From contig CM048744.1 of the NCBI GenBank assembly GCA_026315105.1, forward strand, positions 311,619,270 to 311,683,269: a stretch of 64,000 nt of DNA, written 5' to 3'. Source of the DNA: Locusta migratoria. Lineage: Eukaryota > Arthropoda > Insecta > Orthoptera > Acrididae. Positions within the stretch are counted from its first letter, which is position 1. Every line of letters begins with the position of its first letter. The notes under the pieces are model-generated. The model did no database searches. It was given only the letters and a program-made list of their open reading frames with translations, and had not been told where the DNA came from. The translations under genes and the position numbers were made by a program. Shown piece by piece: positions 43,822-53,298 of the stretch.

Positions 43822-43863
43822 ACACCTGAAGATGACCATTAAGTTGAAATAAGCTTATAGTGT
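43822..43863 (+). ncRNA. Hammerhead ribozyme motif, right arm
   Basis: The mirror image of the left-arm motif with the same bases: ACAC 43822-43825, CTGAAGA 43826-43832, GAAA 43846-43849, stem III to 43858, cleavage after A 43859, GTGT 43860-43863. It is identical in both arms. Confidence 0.75.
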
Positions 43864-43984
43864 AACTAACCAATTAAAAATATACAGTGTTGAGATTATA
43901 TAATTGTTATTATTTGCCTTTGTATATGCCGAACGAGTAAATAAATAAATTAGGCAGAAGAGAAAAATGATTTCGGCACTTGAG

Positions 43985-44260
43985 GAGAGAGAGTGTGGCA
44001 GGTAGGTAGCAAGTTGCGAATGAATGGGCTGGCGGCGACGGTGCTGCCTGGTGGATGGTGACGAGTGACGCAAAAAGAGGCGCGGCTGCGGCGGCGCTGG
44101 TGTAGCGGCCGTGACGTCACGCGCCGGCCGGCCCTTCCGGAGTAACAAAAAGCGCCCGGAATGCGGCCCTGCCCATTCACACGGCGCAGGCGCACAGGCG
44201 CTAGAGGCTGCCTTCCAGCGCATCTCTGGCTGGCGCGCCGCTGCAGGCGCTACAGTAATC
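43985..44260. other. CpG-rich patch
   Basis: GC-rich with GCGGCGGCGC and a CRE-like TGACGTCA word at about 44112. Frames on both strands are a composition effect. No promoter elements or gene start could be fixed. Confidence 0.35.
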
Positions 44261-44587
44261 CTCTCTCTCTCTTTTATTATTATTATGGGCCACTTTAGTC
44301 AATCATTTTCTAACTCTCTTCTTCGATAACTGCATGTTTCGATCGATCCGAATTGCCCAATATCTTTTCATTCGACGATTTTAAACATAAAAAAAGGTAA
44401 AGCAGTCAACAATCCGAAGATTGGTTTGAACACCACAGTGCTTTACTGGGCATGGCCCTGTTTGGAGGTGGTATGCCGTTGCCTTCCTCCGACCTTCGAA
44501 CTGACTTACCCAGCCAGTTATAGGGGGACCTACAGTTCAACGTGGGTTCCGAACCACGGTGGTACTCGGTATTTTTCACATGAGCAG

Positions 44588-45553
44588 AGACAGCAAAAGA
44601 CCTGGAAGAGCAGTTGAAGGGAATGGACAGTGTGCTGAAAGGTGCATATAAGATGAACATTAACAAGAGCAAAACTAGGGTAATGGAGTGCAGTGTAAGG
44701 AAATCAGGTGATGCTGAAGGAATTAGATTGGGAAACGAAGCAATAAAGGAGGTAGATTAGTTTTGTTATTTGGGCAGTAAAATAACAAATGATTGTCGCA
44801 GTACAGAGGATATAAAATGCAGAATGACAATGGGTAGAAAAGCGTTCTTGAAAAAGATAAATTTGTTAACAGCGAATATTGATTTAAGCCCAAGGAAGTC
44901 CTTTCTGAAGGCATTTATATGGAGTGTTGCCTTGTATGGGAGTGAGACATGGACGATAAACAGTGCGGACAGGAAGAGGATTGAGGCTTTTGAAATATGG
45001 TGCTACAGAAGAATGCTGAAGATTAGGTGGGTGGATCGCGTAACTAATGAGGAGGTATTGAACAGAATTGGAGAGGAAAGAAATTTCTGGAATACCTTGA
45101 CTAAAAGAAGGGATAGATTGGTAGGACGATTCATAAACATCAAGGAATTGTGAATTTAGCATTGGAGGGAAGTTCAAAATGTTCAAATGTTTGTTAAGCT
45201 TATGGGACTTAACTACGGGGTCATCAGTCCCTAAACTTACAAACTACTTATGAACTACTTACGAACTAGGACGGCACAAATATCCATGCCCGACGGGGGA
45301 TTCGAACCCCCGACCGTAGTGGCCGTGCTGACCGTGACTGGAGCGCCTCAGTCACCTCGGCCACCGCGGCCGGCTGGAGGGAAGTGTGTGGGGTAAAAAT
45401 CGCAGGGGAAGACCAAGAGATGGATATAGTAAGCAGATTCAGACAGATGTAGGTTGCCGTTCTTATGTGGAGATGAAGAGGCTTGCTCAGGATAGGGTAT
45501 TGTGGAGAGCTGCATCAAACCAGTCTCCGGACTGAAGACCACAACAACAACAA
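44588..45553 (+). pseudogene. RTE-like LINE, 5' truncated, inserted in SINE D
   Basis: It starts just after the catalytic block (AKDLEEQLKG equivalent) and reads MNINKSKTRVMECSVRKSG, a stop at about 44757, FCYLGSKITND, KAFLKKINLLTANIDLSPRK, ALYGSETWTINSADRKRIEA and WCYRRMLKIRWVDRVTNEEV, the C-terminus of the RTE-type endonuclease/RT proteins common in insects. After SINE A (45174-45374) it resumes with GRPRDGYSKQIQTDV, ending LWRAASNQSPD and a stop, then a (ACA)n tail. The second copy (53871) has the same tail. Confidence 0.88.
45174..45374 (-). mobile_element. SINE family A in the RTE-like LINE, 11-bp TSD
   Basis: Minus-strand full-length copy, TCAAAATGTTCAAATG to CCACCGCGGCCGGC. TGGAGGGAAGT is repeated at 45163-45173 and 45375-45385. 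It is the third layer of the nest. Confidence 0.97.
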
Positions 45554-45664
45554 TACTGCCAGAGGTGAAAGAAGTGGAAAGTGACAGATAAAAATCCTAG
45601 GACCTGGCGGACATATCTTGTCAAAATTGCAGCAACGGTACTAAATTTACAGATAGATTTTTTA

Positions 45665-45707
45665 CAGATAGATTTCGGCACCAACTGTGGGCGGCTTCAT
45701 CAGAAGA
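45665..45707 (-). ncRNA. Hammerhead ribozyme-like motif, left arm
   Basis: Minus strand CTGATGA (complement of 45697-45703), GCCGCCCACAGTTGGTGCC in place of a perfect stem II, GAAATC. The stem III second strand is damaged (TATCT), so it is probably inactive. Confidence 0.5.
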
Positions 45708-46013
45708 TTAAAATTAATACATGAAACTTAAAATTACGAGCGATATGCTCAAGTCCAAAAGGTAAATAAAGTCAGAAAACATGGCAGCAATAAGCAAGCA
45801 AGTCACATTTAAAAAGGAGCGGCTAGCCGATGGGCTGTCGTGTTGCTCGACAGCCAACTGCGACCTCGACTCCCCTCTTGCTTCTTGCTACCATGTTTTC
45901 TAATTTTATTTATCTTTTGGATCTGAGCATATCGCACATAATTTTACGTCTCGTGTATTAATTTTAATCTTCTGATGAAGGCACCCATAGTTGGTGCCGA
46001 AATCTAGATCAAG
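45669..46013. mobile_element. Foldback element with hammerheads and apical hairpin
   Basis: The left arm (45669-45801) and right arm (45878-46006) are inverted: ATTTCGGCACCAACT, CTTTTGGA / TCCAAAAG, ATGTTTTCT / AGAAAACAT, AGCAAGCAA. The 76-bp loop includes GGCTGTCG-TGTTGCT-CGACAGCC (45833-45855), a perfect 8-bp hairpin. There is no coding capacity. Confidence 0.9.
45969..46013 (+). ncRNA. Hammerhead ribozyme motif, right arm (best in window)
   Basis: CTT (stem I), CTGATGA 45972-45978, one extra A, stem II GGCACC/GGTGCC with loop CATAGTT, GAAA 45999-46002, stem III ATCT/AGAT, C at 46010 as cleavage base, AAG pairing with CTT. All invariant hammerhead core residues are present and stem II is 6 bp. 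It is a type-I arrangement (open stem I), as in Penelope-like elements and retrozymes. Confidence 0.8.
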
Positions 46014-46082
46014 TGTCTAATACAAAGTGCAACTTTTGGGCTGCTTTATTCTGCAATTGTTGTCTTTTCGTTCGTTCTGATC

Positions 46083-46282
46083 GCTGCGGTGGAGTAGCCG
46101 AGCGGTCTAACGCGTCTCGCTGCGGAGCGCGCGGTTGCTCGCCGTGGAGGTTCGAGTCCTCCTTGGAGCATGGGTGTGTGTGTTGTCCTTAGGTTAGTTT
46201 ACCTAGGTTTAAGTAGTTTGTAAGCTACGGACTGATGACCACGCAGTTTGGTCCGATAGATTTACAGACATTTGACTTTTTT
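46083..46282 (+). mobile_element. SINE family B, complete, 12-bp TSD
   Basis: Reference B copy: GGTGGAGTAGCCGAGCGG, GCTGCGGAGCGCGCGG, B box GGTTCGAGTCC, body TACGGACTGATGACCACGC, end ACAGACATTTGACTTTTT. TTCGTTCTGATC is repeated exactly at 46071-46082 and 46283-46294. It is inserted in or beside a minus-strand LINE. Confidence 0.97.
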
Positions 46283-46294
46283 TTCGTTCTGATC

Positions 46295-46860
46295 TTTTCT
46301 GTCTTTCCACGTCTGTAAATACCCTTTTCATTGCTTGCCGTTTTTGAGATTTTCTGTTTTGCGAATCCTCCAGTGTTATTTTTAGTTCTTCCACGTTCTC
46401 TCTTATTTTATTGATCCGTCCTACTTGTTGCTTCAGATTGCACAGTTTCTCTATAATTTTCCCTGCTAATCTGGTTCTGGTGTCTTCGTGATATGGCCGA
46501 AGAAAGAAATCGTTTCCTTACGTATAGTAATTGCGATGTGCTCTAGTTTCCTATACACTACTTGATTTGGCACTATCTGCCTTTCTCCCTCCTTTTGGTA
46601 TTTTTTTTATTTATGCATGTCCTTCCTATTTTTCTCTCTGCTTTAGTATTTTGTCAATTCTGGTTTTCTGAGTGACTCTAAAAAGAGTTTCGCTTCTGTA
46701 CGTTACCTCTGGTTGAACCGCTGTCTTGTAGTACTTCAAATTACGTTTTAATTGACAGACATTTGTATTGTATGTAGACCATGTTAGCTTTTCATCTTTT
46801 ATCATTTTATTAGTTCTTTCTTGTCAAGTACGTTTTTCGTCGAGGCTGGGTATTTAAGTT
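46295..46860 (-). pseudogene. LINE C-terminal fragment of a further family
   Basis: Minus-strand translation from about 46800: KLTWSTYNTNVCQLKRNLKY, YKTAVQPEVTYRSETLF, TQKTRIDKILKQREK, then after a stop and frame shift DFFLRPYHEDTRTRLAGKII and KRQAMKRVFTDVERQKRSER. The 'ALKYY.TVI.PE.LYGSE.L' style with a following 'RKILRKI' region is the end of a non-LTR reverse transcriptase, distinct from the other families here. Several stops. Confidence 0.6.
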
Positions 46861-46869
46861 AGTTGCTTT

Positions 46870-47079
46870 TGGTTGATTTTAGAGAAGCAGAGTAGGAGAA
46901 CTTTAGTGTTGACTGTTACTGTTTGTGAACTGTTAAAAACAAGATGGCGGATGGAGTAACACTTCACAATTAGTTCTTGTATTTTGATTCTCTACTCAGC
47001 AACAAATATGACAAACTGTAAGCAAGTATGATGTAGGAAAACCAACCAGTCCAACATGTAAAACAAGCAATAAAAAGGA
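46870..47079. other. Unannotated lead-in to a hammerhead motif
   Basis: No recognised gene; CAGTCCAACATGTAAAACAA lies just before the motif at 47080. Confidence 0.35.
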
Positions 47080-47119
47080 CCCACTGAAGATTCTACAACT
47101 ATATTGAAACATGTATGGG
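47080..47119 (+). ncRNA. Hammerhead ribozyme-like motif without foldback
   Basis: CCCA, CTGAAGA 47084-47090, 15 bases with weak stem II, GAAAC 47106, stem III AC-AT-GT, A 47115 (cleavage), TGGG pairing with CCCA. Core and a perfect 4-bp stem I are present. I see no inverted partner nearby. Confidence 0.6.
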
Positions 47120-47906
47120 CATAAAAAAATAAAATAAAATAAAAAGTGTTTTTGCTCAAAGCAGATCCTTATCCAAAAGCAACCAACTTATGTATTTTAA
47201 AGGAAACACGGACGAAAGAAACTGGTTCAACATCAAGAAGTTGGATATTATAATTTCCCCTAGCTATTTGAATTGCTTCACTATTTTTATTTTTCTGCTG
47301 TTTACTCTCTCTCGTTATAAATACTAAATAAACGCTGCCACAGATTGATGCGGCACAGTCCGAGATGAAATGAACATTCCTCCATACTAAGCCAACGACA
47401 CTACGGGTAAATTATCAAACGAACCCGTTTAGCACTGGCTTTTAATGAATCTCTTCCTATATGACAGTGCCGGAACGGTTATTTCCAAATTCACGGCCGA
47501 CGTTTTCTTGTCGTCGCGACACGCTAGTCGCAAGACGCGTGAGCCCGCACGAAACTGACACCGCTAAAGTAACGTGAGCGAGTATGTGATCGAAACTGCG
47601 AGACGATTCCCTGCTGTTCAGCAGCTGCAGTCAGGTGCGCCAGTGACGCATATGCTGAGCTGTCGCTGCTCGCTCGCCGTCTTGTCGCAACGTGACCCGC
47701 GGCTGCACCGACACGCGAGCTTCACGTGCGCTGACACCCGACACTGGACACGTCAAACGTCAAGTAGGCACATACTTCTGGGGGAGGCACGACACAACGG
47801 CTTACTAATTAGATTCGGCACTGCTAGTAGCTGCAGCTACAAGCCACAATTACGACTTTTGCAGGTTGCATGACGTCTGTCCACTCGTCACTTGAAAATT
47901 TGCTAA
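47120..47906. other. Unannotated, with a CpG-rich patch
   Basis: 47490-47800 is GC-rich (GACCCGCGGCTGCACCGAC). The frame 47574-47873 has no recognised domain. No gene called. Confidence 0.4.
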
Positions 47907-48212
47907 AGGTAACAACAATCCGAAGATTGGTTTGCACACCACAGTGCTTCACTAGGCATGGCCCTGTTTGGAGGTGGTATGCCGTTGCCTTCCTCCGACC
48001 TTCGAACTGACTTACCCAGCCAGTTATAGAGGGACCTGCAGTTTGACGTGGGTTCCGAACCACGGTGCTACTCGGTATTTTTCACATGAGCAGTACTGCC
48101 AGAGGTGAAAGAAGTGGAAAGTGACAGATAAAAATCCTAGGACACGGCGCGGATCGAACCCACGACCTTTGGATTTGTAGTCTGGCACTCTACCACTGTG
48201 CAACCGAGGCGC
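47907..48212 (-). mobile_element. SINE family D, full length
   Basis: Minus-strand copy uninterrupted from CAATCCGAAGATTGG to the head complement GGATCGAACCCACGACC, CTTTGGATTTGTAGTC and CTCTACCACTGTGC. It shows the intact joint that the LINE broke in the copy at 44396. Confidence 0.92.
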
Positions 48213-48344
48213 TTGCTATACTTTACGAAATGTCGCAAAATGTTATTGTTTAAAAAAATGTTCCGTAGTAATGTGATGTTATATATACATGTCGGAAAGA
48301 ACAAACGCCACTTTCGATCCTGCAGTTATCACCTGTTCATATTC

Positions 48345-48432
48345 ACGGAATGTATGACACTTAACTACGAAACTACGGGATTCGAAATCGGGTCTCCTCC
48401 TGCTTTCTAGGCAGTTGCGCTGACCCCGCTCC
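48345..48432 (-). mobile_element. tRNA-like SINE head
   Basis: Minus strand: GCGGGGTCAGCGCAACTGCC, TAGAAAGCAGGAG, then GATTTCGAATCCCG as a B box. The arms do not give a full tRNA fold, so it is a tRNA-derived repeat. Confidence 0.5.
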
Positions 48433-49185
48433 CTTTTATTTATTTATGTATGTATTTATTTATGTGTTGCAAGTTCATGTTCATTCTTGGGAGTTCGTCG
48501 AGTATTTGGCACAGCCTTTTTCGCCCACTTTAGGTTACGGTAGTAACACTAAAAGTGGGCCTTTGCGATCGTCTTTTGACAGCTCGAAATTTAAATGAAA
48601 ATAACGGCTTAACTAATCATCTGACAAGAAAATTGATTAACCCAATTTGTAGAGGAGAAAATTCTCTACAACTTTGCTCGTTTATTTTTTTGCATATCTT
48701 GTAGCGTTTCAGAGATATTTGCAAATATAACGGCAATTTTGGGATGTCTGTCTGTCTGTCCGTCCGTCCGTAAGATATTCCCTGTTTTTAAGACGAACCG
48801 TTCAACCGATCAGCACCAAATTTTACAGACATGATTGTAGAGACCAGAACCTTCTTTTTTCAAATTTTTTGGACAAAAATACGGTAGTAAAAAAAAAGCC
48901 GTTTGTAATATAATTGTAACTGCAAACGAACCGTTCATCTGACACGAAAATTGAATAACCTAATTTTTCATATCTCGTATCGTTTGAGACATATTTGCAA
49001 AAATAACGGAGATTTGACACCCTCCATTAACGAAAACCAGCCGTTCGGAAATGTCACGTGACATTCTTCGCGTATTTGACGATTTTCTTATTGTAACTTA
49101 CACGTTGTCATTTCAAAGCAACGGCACACTGAGGAATTAACAAAAACACATCGTTCTTCGTACGATAAATGATAATCTAATGCGC
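48433..49185. other. Unannotated repeat-like stretch
   Basis: TGTCTGTCTGTCCGTCCGTCC at about 48746 is followed by two paraphrases of one unit: ACGGCTTAACTAATCATC ..GACAAGAAAATTGATTAACC (48603) and CGAACCGTTCATCTGACACG..AAAATTGAATAACC (48927). An old internal duplication is likely. Confidence 0.4.
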
Positions 49186-49383
49186 CGGCTGCGGTGGCCG
49201 AGGGGACTGAGGCGCTCCAGTCACGGTCTGCACGGCCACTACGATCGGGGGTTCGAATCCCCCCTCGGGCATGGATATTTGTGCCGACCTTAGTAGTAGC
49301 TAGTTCATAAGTAGTTTGTACGTTTAGGGACAGATGACCCCGTAGTTAAGTCCCAGAAGCTATACAAACATTTGAACATTTTT
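49186..49383 (+). mobile_element. SINE family A, well preserved
   Basis: GGCTGCGGTGGCCGAGGGG, B box GGTTCGAATCC, ATGGATATTTGTGCC, body with GACAGATGACCCCGTAG, ending ACATTTGAACATTTTT. No clear TSD. Confidence 0.92.
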
Positions 49384-49477
49384 TGAGTTCTAGTGGGCAG
49401 GGTAAAGTTGAGAATTTGTATCGGACGGGTGGCGTACTTGAGTAATCCGTGTAGGCGTAGCAATCACTGTAACCCTA

Positions 49478-49550
49478 GTGGCGTAACGGTCAGCGCAAAT
49501 GCTTTGAAAGCAGGACACCCGAGTTCGAGTCCCAGCTGGGTATATATTTT
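49478..49550 (+). mobile_element. tRNA-like SINE head
   Basis: A box TAGTGGCGTAACGG, anticodon arm TGC TTTGAAA GCA (loop centre TGA), B box GAGTTCGAGTCCC, acceptor halves ACCCTAG/CTGGGTA that pair only partly. Not a convincing functional tRNA. Confidence 0.5.
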
Positions 49551-49825
49551 GAAATTTACCAAAAAAAGAAATAAAGCCTATTAACGAATACGTGTGTCAG
49601 CTATACCAAAACTTGCGGATATATTATAGACGTACATCATCGTATATTTAGTTGCAAGGATAAATAAAGTTCTGTTTTAAGAAGACTTACGGATTGCCTC
49701 AATGTATACAACAGAATCAGAACTATTTGGATAAATTAGCTTTAATTTTGACGATTAGTTGTTTCATATAAATGTAATTTTAAATGATGAGCATCATTTT
49801 GTGCAATTGGAGTCAAGATGGCATT

Positions 49826-49860
49826 AATGTGTGTGTGTGTGTGAGAGAGAGAGAGAGCGT
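49826..49860. repeat. (TG)n-(AG)n simple repeat
   Basis: GTGTGTGTGTGTG then AGAGAGAGAGAG. Confidence 0.9.
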
Positions 49861-49959
49861 GAGAGACTGATTGACTGAGAGTTATCCGTATGTTACTATT
49901 ATGAAATTTAAAAAGTTTCATTCTAAGGCATGGTACCTGATGATGGTAAACGTGCAGCC

Positions 49960-50152
49960 GAATCACTTTGGCCGCTCGGTCTGGGTTACTTTTTACGGAT
50001 GCGCGGTCGCTCCGTCGGAGTTTTCAGTTCTCCGTGCATGTGTGTGTGTGTGTGTGTATGTGTTCTTCTTAGAATAAATTAGTTTACGCTAGTTAACTGG
50101 TTTGTAACCAAAGGGAGCGATGATATTAGGAGTTTGGTACATTCGGACATTT
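49960..50152 (+). mobile_element. Diverged SINE B-like copy
   Basis: A (GT)n run, TTCTTAGAATAAATTAG, TAGTTAACTGGTTTGTAA, GGAGCGATGATATTAGG correspond to a B body with heavy divergence. The head is poor. Confidence 0.5.
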
Positions 50153-50365
50153 AGCTGCACGGGAATGGCCACCTGGTCTAAGGCTTCATGTCATGGTTTG
50201 CGCGGCCTTTCCCTTCGGAGATTCGAGTGTTGCCTCGGACATGTGTGTATGTGTGTGTGTGTGTGTGTGTGTGTTTTGTCTTTAGAGTAAGTTGGTATAA
50301 CCAGTTCGTAAGTCTAAGGACGTTTGATATTAGCAATTTGGCTCCTTAGGTTTAGAAACAAAATT
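50153..50365 (+). mobile_element. SINE B variant with (GT)n
   Basis: Head GGGAATGGCCACCTGGTCTA, B box GGAGATTCGAGTG, then a (GT)n tract (about 50237-50271) and TCTTTAGAGTAAGTTGG, GGACGTTTGATATTAGC. Related to the variant at 23152. Confidence 0.65.
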
Positions 50366-51850
50366 TGCATGTTTAATTAATACATGACGTTGGGACTGTG
50401 CCCAATTTACCGCCAAGAATCGTAATAATAGCATTATGGTTCTTCTTTACAATGTAGGTAATATGATAACATCTTGTAGCCCCTAAAGGTACATTGTCCG
50501 ATGTAACTGACGATTTTTGTATGTCGAAAGGTGACTTAATTAGTGGTAAGATGGTTTAGAACATGTGATGCAGCTGGGGAGACTGAATTGCTGTCATAGG
50601 CAGTAATACAGACACCAGGTATTGCTCAGCAATCTGACCTGAAAGCTGCTACCGCTGTCTGCTTCGTTTCCTGTCTGTAAATTAAAACCCGTTACGTCTA
50701 AGACTTCGTTAACTGATAGTAGCGTACTGACTAGTCAACAAAACAGCATTTTCCCGCACAGCGCACTGCTAATGCATTTTGATCGTTTTATGTATGCAAC
50801 CAAGAAAGAAGCCATTTATTATCTCGTGGGTGCTCAGCTGAGTTATTGATGGCACAGTATTTCGTTGACTGACCTATTCGTCGGCTGCTTCAGGTGCTGT
50901 AAATTGTGTTGGAACGTATTTTCGGTGGCCGGAGTCCAACCAGACTGTGAAGTTCTGCAGCGACCGCTAAACCCTTACCTATGTATTATTTAAGTTAATA
51001 TAGATCCAATCTTAATGGAAGTTTATTCATTAGGTAGCTATTACCCTTGTCTGAGACCGCATATCAGAAGTTTTGCTTTGATGAGCGAAGGAGAAAAGGT
51101 AAGGCAGTAATTCATAAATATTTGGGTCTACAGTAGCACTAGCTCCGGCCGCTGTATTTTCCTCAATTAAACAGTTATTTACTTTTAAAAAATCGTGAAC
51201 TTCAAAATCTACTAGAAAAGGGAGTAAATAAATTCACAACTGTCCATCCCCTCCTTCGCCTGTAACTTCCTACTCATCTTTCTCCTCCTCTCCCTCGCCC
51301 CTGTCTATATCCATATCGCCCCGTCCTCCTTATCGAAACGATGGTACATATATCTTACTTTATTTATTCCAGTCCTCCATATATCCACCTCCTCCTTCCA
51401 CCTGCTGCCCCCCCCCCCCTCTTCTCCTCTCCTCCTCTGACATTCGCATCACCTCCTATCCCTCACTGTCAATTTACTTCTCTCTCAGGCCATGTCGTAT
51501 TTCCCCTCTCTCGGCTCAACTATCCTCCTCTCGGTCCATCTCCGCCTTCTCTTGTCCGTCTCCTTCTCCGTCTTAGTCGAATTTTTGCCCCGACTATCTA
51601 TGAAAAGTTACGTATCTCTGCCAATCTTCATGGTGTCTGAAGTCTGTTAAAAGTTGCCCTCCTTCATGCTTGCGAAGTATCAAAACAAACATACATGTGC
51701 TTGCTCGGTCGAATGTTGTTGAACTGTATTGTAAGATACTTTCAGATTAGCACCATTTATGACGCTCAGAGTGCAAAACCCGTTTCCACGGAAAAATACA
51801 AATATGTGCCAAACTTCAATGTGATGGGCCAAACAGTGTGGTAGTCTATT
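50366..51850. other. Unannotated stretch with pyrimidine-rich part
   Basis: 51245-51600 is strongly C/T-rich (TCCTCCTC, CCCCCCCCC). The frame 51341-51640 is a by-product of that composition. No gene recognised. Confidence 0.45.
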
Positions 51851-51851
51851 A

Positions 51852-52038
51852 TACAGGGTGACCCATTTATCTTGACCACCCAATACATATATGGAGCAAC
51901 AACAGCTATTGTAAAACAACTTTCACCAGTATTAATGTAAGGTAGGGGCTCATGAAAGTAAATGTTTTGAAACATTCTAAATCGAAAGCACATATGTGTT
52001 TTTTAACACAAAGTTATTTGTTTTTAAAGGAGCACCCT
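51852..52038. mobile_element. Short mariner-type MITE
   Basis: Left end TACAGGGTGACCCATTTAT and right end (reversed) TAGGGTGCTCCTTT share the AGGGTG..CC block, and TA lies at both sides. It is about 187 bp and non-coding. TIRs are short and imperfect. Confidence 0.45.
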
Positions 52039-52073
52039 ATATTATTTCTTCATCAGTCTGTTGCAAAAATAAT

Positions 52074-52290
52074 GTTGATTGCATCGTAATACGGCAATTA
52101 CATCGCGAGATATTGCGAAGCGAAGTTGACGCTTTAAGACGCGGAACACGCGGCTATCACATGTCCTGAGACTCAGGCGTAACCCCACGCTGCTCAGGAC
52201 GTGCGCTAGCCGCGCGTTTCGCATATTTCAAGCGTCCACTTCGCTTCGCAATATCTCGCGATGTAATTGCCGTATTACGATGCAATCAAC
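52074..52290. repeat. Near-perfect palindrome, about 95-bp arms
   Basis: GTTGATTGCATCGTAATACG at the left and its complement at the right. ATCGCGAGATATTGCGAAGC then matches almost exactly; the arms are more diverged near the centre, which holds CTCAGGCGTAACCCCACGCTG. No TSD or coding sequence. It contains no hammerhead core. Confidence 0.88.
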
Positions 52291-52354
52291 GCCATTGAAA
52301 ATTATTCTCTGTCAGTCCGACTGGTTGTCAAAAGCATTCTTGAAAAATGCTTAG

Positions 52355-52549
52355 CCGGCCGCGGTGGCCATGGTGACTGAGGCGCTCCAGTCACGGTCAG
52401 CACGGCCACTACGGTCGGGGGTTCGAATCCCCCCTCGGGCATGGATATTTGTGCCGTCCTAGTTCGTAAGTAGTTCATAAGTAGTTTGTAAGTTTAGGGA
52501 CTGATGACCCCGTAGTTAAGTCCCATAAGCTTAACAAACATTTGAACAT
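52355..52549 (+). mobile_element. SINE family A, 15-bp TSD
   Basis: CCGGCCGCGGTGGCCATGG to ACAAACATTTGAACAT. TTGAAAAATGCTTAG is repeated exactly at 52340-52354 and 52550-52564, the longest TSD in the window. Confidence 0.97.
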
Positions 52550-52564
52550 TTGAAAAATGCTTAG

Positions 52565-53231
52565 CAAATCGGTCAACAACGTTTTGAATTTTTTGATAAA
52601 TATATAAAACATCGGGCAAGTCATTACAATGCATACTTTTTGAACATCTCTCCTTAATATTAATCCAACTAAGGGTAAAATTTGACTCGGTCTCTTCTGC
52701 GTAATGTGCTGATATTGGCGACGACCTTCGAATGAACTTCGAAAACTCAGTTACATAGAATGAGAAGGAATAGTTGTTCGTGTTTACCGTGAAATAAATA
52801 ATTAAAGCTGCTCCTGCTCTATGGTTGACAAGTTCTAGTACGTACCCTTCTCCGATCAGTAAATAAATTACCGTCGTAAAGCGGACAAACAAAAAGATGA
52901 TCACTAGGTGATTGAAATCGATCTGTGGTTTTTTTTTTTAAATAAAACATTAACGGCCAATGCTGCGAAATACATCTGGTGTGTTCATCATTGTGTGGTC
53001 GTGAAGCACCTCTAGGAAATGGAATCAAACATTAAGAAGTATTTCCTAATATTGTCGTCATGTCTTCCCAACTAGCGTTAGAGGTCTTGACAAAATTTCC
53101 TATCTGCAATACATAATGGATTACTTTTTTGTAGAATTTCTGGAATGTACAACTCGTGTACTACTACCAGTAGCTACTCGCGAGTTAAATGTGCGTGCAC
53201 GAATCTCACGGTGTTATTTCGCTCTTTTCAG
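52565..53231. other. Unannotated; candidate intron end
   Basis: AT-rich DNA. Its last bases TTATTTCGCTCTTTTCAG form a good 3' splice site for the candidate exon that follows. Confidence 0.35.
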
Positions 53232-53298
53232 TTGGCTGTCCCTGCCAGTGGTGCTGGTGTGACCTCCATCAACAGCCAGAGAGGACGCTCGCCTAGTG
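53232..53298 (+). CDS. Candidate internal exon of an unknown host gene
   Basis: 67 bases between CTCTTTTCAG and GTAAGTAAG, both strong consensus splice sites. Of three frames only one is open throughout: LAVPASGAGVTSINSQRGRS then PS and one spare base (phase 1 at its end). The segment is clearly more GC-rich than its surroundings, as expected for an exon in a gene with long AT-rich introns. I do not recognise the protein. The Ser/Gly-rich content would suit a linker. Chance occurrence is possible because the segment is short. Confidence 0.4.

Larger units (their letters stand above)
42727..43912. mobile_element. Large foldback element: 424-bp arms, 338-bp loop, hammerheads
   Basis: The arms are 42727-43150 and 43489-43912, the same length and highly similar inverted copies (TAATAACAATTATATAAT outside, CTTCTCCGTCTT inside). 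The loop 43151-43488 has no gene; it ends in TG and AG simple repeats. Each arm carries two hammerhead-type motifs facing outward: an intact one near the outer end and a decayed one about 170 bp further in. The arm divergence is low, so the inversion is recent or homogenised. Confidence 0.93.
44396..45610 (-). mobile_element. SINE family D interrupted by an RTE-like LINE
   Basis: 44396-44587 is the minus-strand D body (CAATCCGAAGATTGG to GTATTTTTCACATGAGCAG). 45554-45610 continues it (TACTGCCAGAGGTG, GTGACAGATAAAAATCC, TAGGACC). The uninterrupted copy at 47907 reads CATGAGCAGTACTGCCAGAG across the same joint. The head beyond 45610 is lost. Confidence 0.85.

Noticed and set aside
43985..44260. 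Protein gene in the GC-rich patch
   Set aside because: Open frames appear on both strands in several frames, as composition alone would give.
49930..49970. CTGATGATGG..GCCGAATC as a hammerhead
   Set aside because: The core reads GAAT instead of GAAA and no stem III or stem I could be paired.
51341..51640. Proline-rich protein
   Set aside because: The frame follows from a C/T-rich low-complexity stretch.
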